Assembly (NCBI RefSeq): GCF_006345825.1
Contig: NZ_VCIX01000084.1
Coordinates: 53,157 to 117,156 of the forward strand
Source of the DNA: Paenibacillus paridis
GTDB lineage: Bacteria > Bacillota > Bacilli > Paenibacillales > Paenibacillaceae
Direction: 5' to 3'
Length of the DNA stretch: 64,000 nucleotides
Position 1 is the first letter of the stretch. Every line of letters begins with the position of its first letter. The notes under the pieces were generated by a model. It saw only the letters and a program-made list of their open reading frames with translations. It did not search any database and was not told the origin of the DNA. Of this stretch, positions 34,258-46,200 are shown piece by piece. The translations under genes and the position numbers were made by a program.

Positions 34258-37200
34258 GTGAGGAAAAAAGAAATAAGGAAACTACGGGGCTTGCTGCTGA
34301 GGTGGATCATGATCGCAAGCTTGGTAGTTGGTCTTGTCGCTCCCGGTCTGGGTAACGCGAGTGAACAAGCCTTCGCAGCATCCATGGTTCCGCCTCCGAT
34401 TACGGGCTCGTTCTCGGATTTATCGGGTCATTGGGCTGAGAAGACGGTGAGGGAATGGGCGGGACAGGGCTTGATTCAAGGGTTTGAGGATGGCAGCTTT
34501 AAGCCGAATCAGGCTCTAAGCCGAATTGAATATGTAACGCTGATTAACCGCTTGTTTGTTTTTAAGGGTGCGGGAGACAGCCGCTTTACGGATGTGGCAC
34601 CGACAGCATGGTACGCTGCGCAAGTTCAGTCAGCGTCGGGAGCCGGATATATACAAGGCTATGCCGATGGCACATTTCGTCCTAACCAAAAATTGAGCCG
34701 AGTGGAAGCAGCCGTTGTCCTGTCGCGGCTTGTGCCGGTCATTGGCAAGGAGGGGGAAGAGAGGCTTAGCGGGTTCAAGGATCAGGCGAGCGTTCCGAGC
34801 TACGGACGAAATCCATTGGAAGCGATTATGGATGCGGGTTATATGAACGGGCTTACGGATGGAACGATTCGGCCGCTTCAACCGATGACACGTGCGGAGG
34901 CTGTTAGCATGCTGGATCGGGTGCTGAAGCAATCGACAAGATCAGAGGATGGCATAACTGCCAATGCCAAGATTCTTGAAACTGGCGGCATATGGGGTCC
35001 ATCTCAAGGGAACTTAGAGATTGCCGGCGACGTCATTATTCAAGCTCCGGGTACGACACTCCGCAATGTGACGATCAAGGGGAGCCTCACCGTTGGAGAG
35101 GACGTTGGTGAAGGCGATGTTTTCTTAAATGAAGTAAAGGTGCTTGGAACCACGTTCATTAACGGTGGCGGTGAGCATAGCATTCATATTAATAATTCGC
35201 AGCTTGGGAGCGTCGTCGTTGAAAAAGTCGACGGTCGGGTTAGGGTCGTTGTCGGAGGCACGACAGTGATTAGTCAGATGGAGGTTCTGACCGCCGCAAC
35301 GGTTGAATCTTCTACAACCGAAGACAGTGGAATCGACGGAATTAGTATCTCCGCATCCGGCGATGTTATTTTGTCAGGGAGGTTTAGTCATGTCGATGTA
35401 AAAAGCGATGTTCAGCTTACGGTTGCTTCAGGATCAATAGCGAAATTGACGGTGGTTGGACAGGTTAATGGCTCGATCATCACTCTCGCGGAAGGTGTCA
35501 GCATTACCAACATGGAACTGCATGGGGCTGCGAGCGTGAAGGGCAAAGGAACAATTGAAAATGCTCTCATTGATTCACCAGGAGTTACCTTTGAAAAGGA
35601 GCCCGTACATAAAGAAGTAACGGATAAAGGTGGCTTGTCTGGCGGGGGAGCTACAGGGGGAACGGGCTCGCCTGGTGGGCCAACAGGCCCGACCGGTCCA
35701 ACCGATCCGGTGGATATAACGGTCACCGCCACTGCCGGACAAGCAGGCGCTACGGGATTTAGGCTCGCGTTTAGCGCGCCAGTACCGGGGCTTGCCGCCG
35801 CTAATCTAACCTTAAAAAATTCAGCAAACAGCAGCATAGCGGTAACATCTGTCGCTACGCTGAGCGGAGGCAGCTCTTACTTTGTCTCAGCCGCCCTCAC
35901 AGAGGGTGAGTCATATAAGCTGACGATCGCCAAAACCGGTTTCCGGTTTGGCAGTGATATCGGGTTTCAATTCCCGTTCACTGAGCAGCCTACGGTATCC
36001 GTTACCGCATCGGTATATGGAACTAGCTCCGCTGGCTTCTCATTATTACTGAGTCCTGCGGTTGCTCATTTGACTAACGCTGCATTTACATTAAAGCATG
36101 GGAACAAAAGCGTCGCTATTCTAGCTATTACAGAGGGTGCGGACGGCAGCTCCTATGCTTTTAATGCGCCACTTGTTGAGGGTGAAACGTATTCGTTATC
36201 GGTGGTCCAAAGCGGATACGATTTTGGCGGCGCTGTGCCGCTGTTCGTTCCGGTAACCAATCCGGACGTTATCCCCGTGAGCGCCTCCGTATCTGCAGTA
36301 AGTACGGCAGGCTTTATGATTTCGCTGGATACTCCAGTCACAGATTTAACGGAAACTAATCTAGCGTTGGTAGACGCTGCAGGTACTGCAATTGAAGTGA
36401 CAGATGTTAATGCCGATGATGGCGGAATGGCCTACTCCGTTAAAGCGAATTTGCTGGAAGGAGAGACATACACGCTAACCATTCGGAAAACGGGATATAG
36501 CTTTGGCGCAGCCCTTTCGGTTACCGTTGCACCACGCGGCAACATTTCGGTCCATGCTGCCGTTAGCCGAATTTCGACCGCAGGCTTTATGCTGGAGCTG
36601 GACCGGGCAGTTCCGGGAATTGACGCTCTTAGCTTTGTATTGAAGGATGACGCGGGATCGGACGTAGGCATTAACATGCTTAGCGCGGTTTCCGTGGGCA
36701 AAGAATTTGAAGTCTATTCCTCCCTGACCAAAGGGGAAACTTATTCCTTATCACTCGATGTAGAAGGTTACGAATTTAACGGCGAAGTTGTTTTAAAAGT
36801 TGAACCTTCCCTTATTCCAGCGAACGTAGGCTGGGTTAACCGCCAAGGCTTTCAGCTAAATTTTCCAAACGATGTGGTTGATTTGGCTCATGCCTTAATC
36901 ACGATTGAGGATGAAGAAGGGGAGCCGCTTGCCGTCTCTTCGGTTCAGACGAATGCGGATGGGCGCTCTGCAACCATTTCGGCTAACTTTACGGAAACGG
37001 GTAGCTTTCATTACCGAATTGATGTCGATGATGACCGATACACGGTCGGCACACTCGTCATTCCAGAGAACATAACGGTGGAGAGACAAACCGTGTATGA
37101 GCTGTCCAATGCAGGCATTATCGTGCACTTCAGCGTGCCTGTTCCGGGATTAACCGCGGACGCGTTTTCTCTGGCGAATACAAATGGCACTCCAATTACC

Positions 37201-40200
37201 ATAGACAGTGTCTTTACTTCGGATAACGGCAACAGTTATTTCGTTAAATCAGCTGCCATGCAGTATCAGCCTGTAACCCTTCAAGTGAGCAGCGAGGGCT
37301 ATGATTTCGGAGATATGGCAAGCATTGTGCGGACAACGATTAACCCTTGGTATTCGGGCGTCGGCCCGAACAATGTTATGGTGGGGCTTAACCCGAACCT
37401 AACAGATATGACCGCGGAACATTTCAAGGTCACGGATGCTTCGGGCAATGCAGTAGCCATTACAAATATCTTATGGGACCCTCAGCAAAGATTTTATATT
37501 GTTTCCTATAATGGCTTAAGGGGAAAACCTTATTTTATTAGCGTGAGACGTGAGGGCTACGACTTTGGGATTCCGAAGTCGGTGACTCAAGCAGAGAAAA
37601 ATGCCATTACGGACATATCCTATTCCGGATTCACGTTTGTTCTTAATCCTCCGGCTATCATAGATCCAATCCATGGCTTTGTTCTCAAAAAGGCAGACGG
37701 CAGCAACGTGACACTGCGATCTGTCCTGACGAGCGATGGCGGCTGGAGCTATCGAATTGAGGCTAATCTGGCTCCTGGCGATTATGTAATGAAAGTCAGC
37801 GCAACCATGGACCAGACGATTTATAACGTTCACGTTCCTGTCGTCACCACGATATCGGCAGATGAAATCGTTGATACGGGGCTTCGCGTCAAGCTCAGCT
37901 ACGCTATTGCCGGCTTAATGCCAGGACAATTTGTTCTGACCCGCAAGAGTACGGGGGAGCAGGTGACGGTGCAAGACGCGGTGACAACCGATGGAGGTCT
38001 CACTTACCGACTGAAGGCCGACTTGTCTGGCGGCAGCTATAACCTGAGTCTTCCCGGCCATCTTCCGGCACAAGGCATTGAGTTTGAAGCGGGAGAGACG
38101 ATCGATGCAGGGCAACCGACCATCAGCAATATAGCTATGAGCGGCTTTGACCTGGCATTTGAACAAGCAGTTCCGGGCTTGCTGCCGGATCATATTCAAT
38201 TGACTGATGATCAGGGCAATCCGGTTAACGGATTGGCGCTGACGACTAGCAACGGTGGCTTGTCCTATCACGTCAGCGTGAATCTAATCAGTAATCGTGA
38301 TTATACGATTGCTTTCCGCAAGGCTTACACAAAGTTTAGCGGGCCGGTGCCGTTTTACGTCAATCAATACGTGACCGGAGTCATTACCGACGTTTCGAAA
38401 GACGGGACTGTGTCGGTCACCTTCTCTACGCCTCTTAGACAAATGGAGTATGGGCAGGGCCTTGCGGTAAAGGATGAACAAGGCAACCGCTATCACCCAG
38501 GTACGCTTGCGATGTCCGCCGACGGGAAAAGCTTTGAAATGACTTTTGGCGGTACTTTTGCTTTGACGCGTGGACAAACCTATATGTTTGATATTGAAGC
38601 AGAAGGCTATTCGTTCAGCTATCTAGCCTTCAAGGTACCTTCTGCGGCAACCATTGCTGGATCTTCCGTTGCGGGAGTTACCGTACAATTTGATACTCCT
38701 GTTCCCGGACTTGGGAAGCGGAATTTCGTTATTCGGGGGGCACTAGGGGAAACCGTTACCGTAGCTTCGGCTGTAACATCGGATTCTGGTCGCAGCTATC
38801 TATTGGGAGCAACACTGATTGCTAGCAAAGCCTATACGGTTCTAGTCAAACCGGAATTGACTTATCAACGTTACGAGCCGGTATCGTTTATCTTAACTAA
38901 GATGATTACCGCCTCCGTATCCGAAATGAAGAAGGATAGCTTTAAACTCAGCTTTAGCGAAAAAGTGGCCGATTTGAAGCCTTCCGAAATCATTCTTCGG
39001 GGCCCAGACGGACAGCAGATTCCGTACACGGAATACTCCTTATCCACAAAAGATCAGGGCCTGACCTATACGGTAGCCGTATCTTCCATATTCAGCGCAA
39101 AATATTTGCTGGAGCTGAACCGGAAGGAGTTTGCGCTGGCGGCACCTGTAAAGGTGGATACACCCGCAGTAGGCTTCGTTAGGTTGACAGGCACGACGGC
39201 AGCGGAAATTGTCGTTGATGTCTATCCGATTATTACGGAAATGACTGGCGACAACTTTAAGCTGACAGACAGTAAAGGTCAGCCAGTCGGATTTACGCTT
39301 CAATTCGAAGGAGGGGCAAGCTATTCCCTGCATGGTAATTTTAATGTGTCCGAGACATACAGCCTTGTTGTTTCCTATCCGGGATATGACTTTGGTTACC
39401 CACTATCGGTTGGACTAAAGGTTCGCGTTGACGCGGTACTTATTCGCCAGTCGCAGCAGGGCTTCACCGTCTATTTCTTCCCGTCGGTGCCGAATCTTCA
39501 GCTCGCAGACGTGAAGGTTAAAGACCATAACGGCAATACCCTTGCGATACAATCCATTCAGACGAGTGATGAAGGAGCAAGCTATGCCGTTAAGGTTCCT
39601 TTAAAAGGCGGAAACACCTATACGGCCACTGTAGAGAAAGAGGGCTACCTGTTCACGGCGCTCGACAAAATTACGTTGAACGCAAGGTCCATCGCTTCTG
39701 TGCAAGCCACCGTGTCGCGAGTCACTTTGCACTTTACGGAGCAAACGATGCTATCGACCTCGGATATTCAAATCTTTGATGAAAACGGAGCAAGAATCGC
39801 AATTCGCACGAATGTATCACACGACGGCGGTTATTCGTACGAGCTTGGCGCTACGTTTGTTCCTGACAAAGCTTATTCTGTGCTCATTTCAAAAATGGGC
39901 TACGATTATGGCGATCCGATATCTTTCTCTATTCGCTCCATTGGGGTGAGTTTTGGCGGGATGATCAGCGGGAACAATCAAGCATTTATTCTAAATTTCA
40001 ATCAAGCCGTACCTCATTTGCGCTTAAGCGATTTCCAGCTTAAACGCGCGGACGGCGGAACTAAGGCAATCACCTCCGCAACCACAAGCGATGGGGGAAA
40101 TAGTTACCTTATCGAAGCTGAGTTTTGGGGGGCAGATCAGTACACGATTGTTCCGATCAAAGCCGGTTATGATTTTGGCAAACGGATCGTAATTGATGTC

Positions 40201-43200
40201 CCAATCATCGCAAATGCTGCGCTTCTAAGCACAGGCGCATCGGAAATTGTCATCGGCCTTAGCCCTGCCGTAACGGGCTTGAATGCCAGCCATGTTGCCA
40301 TTACGGACGAGGAAGGCAATCGGCTTACCGCAGCTTCAGTCGTATCGGATGATGACGGACTAACGTATCGGATTAAAGCCTCTTATGAGGGGGGCAAAAC
40401 GTACTCCTTTGCTCTAAGTAAAGTCGGATACGATTTTGGTCAAAAATTGTCGGCATTGCTGCCAAGCGCAATGATAGGGACGGTGGAGAGCGCGACCGAA
40501 TCGGGACTTGTTGTCTCCCTTGCGCCGGGATTAAGCGGACTGACCGTGGGCAATTTTACGTTAAAGGATTCGCAAGGCGGCTTAGTAGCTATAAAAACAG
40601 CAATATCTAATAATGGCGGAAGAACCTATACGTTATCCGCAGCACTCGAAGGAGGAAAAACATACAAACTGATCATGATGGCGGGCGGATATGATTTCGG
40701 AGCGGCATTGAACGCTTATGTACCCATATCGATAAATCCATCTGTAATAGAAGTCGGCAAGGAAGGTTTTGAAGTGCAGCTGGATACCGCTGTTCCAGGC
40801 CTGAGCATCAGTGACTTTAGCTTGCGCAATAGCCAAGGCGCTGTGGTTACGATTGTCTCCGCATCAGCGTTGAACGACGGCAACCAATATGCGGTTCGTG
40901 CTCTGCTCCAAGAGGGAGCGGCATACAGTCTGACTCTGGCGAAGAGCGGCTACGCATTCGGCAATGGATTGCCGATTCTTGTGCCGGCTGCGCCTGTGCC
41001 AGAAGCACAGGCCCCCATTCAATTGGCGGCAGCTCAAATAACGACCAATGGTTTTACATTGGAACTAAGCAAAGTAATTGCTAATTTGGATCGTGCTTGG
41101 CTTACCTTGCAGGATGACCAAGGACGAGAAATTGGCTTCCAGCTTACGAATCCAAATTCGAATCATCCTGACGCACCGAGTGCAGGAAGGGTCTATAACC
41201 TCGTTGCTCCGCTTTCTGCAGGCGTGAAATACAAGCTGATTGTTCAAATACCGGAACGTGTGGTAGAAGGACCGCTTGATGTTTATGTACCTATAACGGA
41301 GTATCCGAAAAGCTTGACTGCTGCCAGAAGCGGATTGAAGGTCACTTTCGTTGGAGCGGGTCCGAAGGATCTGCAGCCGGAAGATATTACGCTCTTGTCG
41401 GAGGACGGGACGGAATTCGCAGTCACTGGAGTAGTTGCTGGCGAAGAGGCAGGATCCTTCTTAATTAATGCGAATGTGGCCGAAGGGAAAAAGTACACGG
41501 TATCGTTTAGCAAGCAAGGCTATATCTTTGAAGGGCAAGCAAATTTAAAAGGGGTGTATGTCCCGTTTTTTATCACCGCATCCTTTGTACGCGTAAACGA
41601 AAACGGTTTTAATCTGGTGCTTAGCGCTCCGGTACCGAATTTGAATATCGAAATGCATAATGGCACCGCAGTTTGGTATCGTCCAACCTCAAGTTCGACA
41701 CCGGACTTTGGACAAACCTATTCAATTACCGAATATATCGGGTATAACAAGGAGTTTAAGCTTCGCCTAAGCAAGGACGGGTATGATTTCGGGCCCGAAA
41801 TGGTTATCAGCAATGTGAGCACGCCTCCCGAGCTGGTCGAGGCGGTATCTAGTACGAATGGAAAGGCCATTACGCTGACCTTTGATAAACCGCTTGCCTC
41901 GGTTATTTCCGGATCCACGTTTTCCGTGAAAATTAATAATCAATGGCAAAGCGGGGTTATGACAAGGCTAACGGCCGATGCAACGAAAATTGAGCTGACT
42001 TGGAGCAGCAGCGGGGCAGTAATTAGCTCCACTTCGACCGTAGCTATCGCTTATAGCGGTAACAACCGGGTGAAGGCGGTCAATCAGACTTATCTGGCTA
42101 CTTTTGGAGAATATCAGGTAGCTAACGTCTCCACGCTGGATGGCTTCCTTCAAAGTTATTCCAGCCAGTATGATGCGGTCTATCCTGTACATGTATTGCG
42201 GGTTGATTATGGCAAGACTGCGCTAGAGTCATTAAGGCTGCTCCGGCAAGCGGGATTTACTGTGGCTAATTATGCGAAGGCGGTCAAGAGCGAGTACAGT
42301 TTGGCATGGAGTGAATTCATCCGCCTGTTCTATGAGATTAGCGCAGATGCGCCTACGCTGTTTCAAGCTTTAAGCGGTTCAGGCTATAACGCCAACTATG
42401 TTCTTCTGATTCCGGATTTCATCTCGGCTGGTTACGAAGCGGAGGATATTGCACTTCCACTTCGCAACAAAGGCTATCAGACGCGGGAGCTGGTGGCACC
42501 ATTTAAACTGGCAGGGGTAACGGCTGATGCTGCCGCCTATGTCCTGCGCTATACGTATGCGGAGCAGGCTGCCAGCGCCACTGCAGCATTAAAGCTTGGC
42601 AAGTACAGCTTGAGCGAGATTAGGGAAGCTATTCAATCCGTTTATGACTTATCGAACGCAAGCACTGTTGAAGCTATAGCAGCCGCGAAGTTTCTGGCAG
42701 CGGAAGCTGCCGTTGTCATTAAGGATGCTTATTCAGCCAATAGTGTGGATAACGCGAAGCTTCTTGGAGAAGCCGGATATCCGGCTAGCGAAATAGGAGT
42801 TGCGCTGCGAGACTTGTATTCGTTCAGCCATGCCAATGAGGCGGTTCAGACTTATATGGGCGCTGGATTTGACGCGGAACAAGCCTATGCAATTCTTAGA
42901 AGCTCCTTCGGCAAGCAGGAAACAGCCGAAGCCATGCTTTCGGAAGATATCCCTACTGCGGAGTTGGCCAAAGGCATTCAGGCTTCCGGCGATGGAGCGA
43001 CTATTGTCGTTGGCGCTATGAAAAGCAGAGGATACGAAAACGTTGATATTGCGAGTGCCTTACTGAGCGGATGGGGATCCGAAGTGACTGGTTTGAGTGA
43101 GGCCATGAGAGGGTTTGCCGATCATGGGTATGACATGGAGAGCAGGGCGCAATTGCTTCGGGAAGGCTTTGGAGCGGATATCTCAACTACCATCAGCGTG

Positions 43201-46200
43201 CTGTACCCGGCCGTCTCAGGTACGCAAAGAAAGACGATGTTATTGTCATTGATTCACGCCGGATATGACCCGGCGGAACTTACGGCTTACATTCTGAATA
43301 ATCGACTGGCCAGCAGTCGCTCGGAAGCTTTAACGCTGCTGCGACAGTCCGGAATGTCTACCGCACAAGGATTAAGCACGATTCGGAATGCCGTTATTCG
43401 CGGAGGCGCATCCTTTACGATGGAGGATGCGGTGGAAGTCATTTACCGCAGCTATGACCGCTTTGAAGCGGTAGACGTACTGAACGCGCTTCGTACGGCT
43501 TTTGCCAGTGATGAGACGGTGAGTGTGGATGCCACGACTATGGCCCGATCGCTTACAAGCATCAAAAGCTGGGAGAAGCTGGTTATTGGACAGGCTCTAA
43601 AAGCTCAATTAGGTTTGACGCTGCAGCAATGGGTGGAGCTTGAGAGAACTAACGCATTTGATTATTTTAAATGTCCTTGCCAAGTATCGACGGTCGTCAA
43701 GGATTCGCAATATTTGTTCCCAGGAACGTCAATACAAGAAGTAACCGTTGCGATGAGTCTCTCTAGTCTCTATACACTGGGCGACATTATTGAAGGAACG
43801 ATCAATCTGTACCCAACGGGCGGGATCCGGGCGAATGGATTGCCCTATTTAACCGCGGCACTGAAAAACTCGGGATACACCTTCGTAGAAATTGCAGAGG
43901 CATTTGAAGCACGGGGCTGGTCTGAATGGATTGGGGCGTTCCTCCGGCAAGGCATTGCAGCGAGTGAGGTTGCCGCCTATTTCAAACAAACCGCCGTACC
44001 TCCAACGATTGGGCAAGTAATTGCACGCCTTGCTCCATATCCGATAAGAGATATTGCATTAGTACTGAGAACGGAGTACGGCTTGGAGTCTTCCGAGGCC
44101 TCGACGCTTTTGCTTGCCGCGTATGCGCCTGAAGAAGTAGGCTCTGCCATTGCATCCGCTTATGGCGGAGATCCGATGACGATTTGGATCAAAGTGCTGA
44201 AGGAGCAGGGAGCGACAGCTATATCCGTCATTAATACGCTAGGCGCGCTTTATCCGTCCTATTTCGACTCGGGTAAAGTTGGGCCGGCATTAATTAAAGG
44301 CGGGTATACGAAAGAAGAAGTAATGGAAGGGCTCCTCATTCATACTCGGAGATTTGGGAACTTGAAGGCGACCATAGGCATTATGCAAGCCTTATACGGA
44401 CAAGAACAAGTAACCATCGCTGAGCTATTGGACGCTTCGTCTAGCGTGGAGCCTAAGGACGGCATTGCATTCCTTAGAATGACCGGTTATTCGCTCGCAG
44501 TTGTTGCAAATAGCTTGAAGGACTATTATCACCTTAGTTCCAGCGAAGCTTCATTCTTGCTCGCTAAAGAATATCCGAACGATATCGATAATATTCTGCT
44601 CGGACTGGCCTCCTTATACGGTCAAGGATTGGATGAAACGGTTGCGGGCGCGTTGGAGCAGCAAGGCATTACGACAATTGGAGAAGCCGTACATTACCTT
44701 TATGCTGCGGGATTCCCGGTTAAGGATATCGTAAATGTTGCCAAAGGCCATTTTAATCAATCGGCTGGGGAAATTGCGTTTCGCTTGTCAACCGTATACT
44801 TATCATCCAGCCATGTAATCATTCAGGCAGTAGCCTCGGTATATGGGCAATCGGCCGAGTTAACGATGTACCAGCGGCAGGCAGCAGAAGGTACGCCTTC
44901 CTTTGCTCTCGGAATTGAACTTGCTTACAAAGCACAATTTAGTCTGGCTTCAATGGTACGAATGGCGAAGGACGGTTACGGCATTTCTTCAGGAGCAGCC
45001 CTACAGGCGCTGATGAATACGGGAAGGTACCGCCAGTCTGACGTAGTGTCCGCCGTATCGACGATTTACGGCAGCTCCCAGAACGCCAGCATTATCGATT
45101 CCCTTGAGGTGCAGCACCTTGTAACGTTCACTGACGCTGTGCCTTATCTCAGAAAAATGAAGTTTAGCCTCCGGGATATGATCCAGGTAGGGAAAGATTA
45201 TTATCAGCTCGATTCCTCGCAGACGGTATCGGCTTTAATGGATCATGCAGTCGATGAGGAGAGCCGGATACTGGCGGAAGTTTCAGCTGTGTATGGCTTG
45301 ACGCTGGAGCAGGTTACGATTCAGGCTATGATCGACCTGGGCATTGGCCAGTTGTCGGATGCCATTCCGCAGCTCAGGCTGAGCTATAGCTTGCGGGATA
45401 TTATCCGCATTGCAAAGGATTATTACCGTATGACGGCAGGAGAAACACTAGGTGTCCTTACCGAAACAAGCAGCTATTCATTTAATGAGCTTGTTGCCAC
45501 AGTATATGAGATTTACGGCAAACCAATCGATGAAAGCTTGGCCAGCTTGCTGAAGAGAAGTCAAATCAATACATTAGAAGCGGCTGTTCCTTTCTTGCGG
45601 GGAATGGGCTACACCTTAAACGATATTGTGGGTGCGGCCAAGGATTACTTTGGATTTAGCGCAGATAAAACGTTGGCGGTACTGAAAGCTCTCCAAGCGG
45701 ACAACGAAAAGGTCATTGAAGTGACGGTAGCAGCCGTTTATGGGCAGTCTTCCGAGTCAACGGCGCTGCAGCGCTTGGAAGAGGGAGGAATTACGAACGC
45801 GTCAGCGGCTGTTCCTTACTTGTGGGAATTTGGAGTACCAGTGGCGGACATCGTACGCGTATTAAAAGAGTTTTACGGAAAAACAGCCGGCGAAGCCGTG
45901 ACATTGCTCATTGGCAGTCAGCTGTTCGGGCTGGACGTCATTCTAAACAGCGTAAACGCCGTTTATGGCCAGTCGGTAACCGGCTCCGTAATTGAAGCGA
46001 TCAAAGCAAGCGGAGTGACATCTGCCGGAGCTATGGCAGAGCTGCTGCTGCATGCGGGGTACCGTATGGAGGATATCGCTAAGGTAAGCAAGGAGCAGTA
46101 TGGCATGACGAGAGAAGAGACGCTTGCCATTCTTCAGGGCCTTGCTGCGTATCAAGAAACGGCCATTCAACTGGCGCTGAGTAAAGTTTATGAAGAGGCT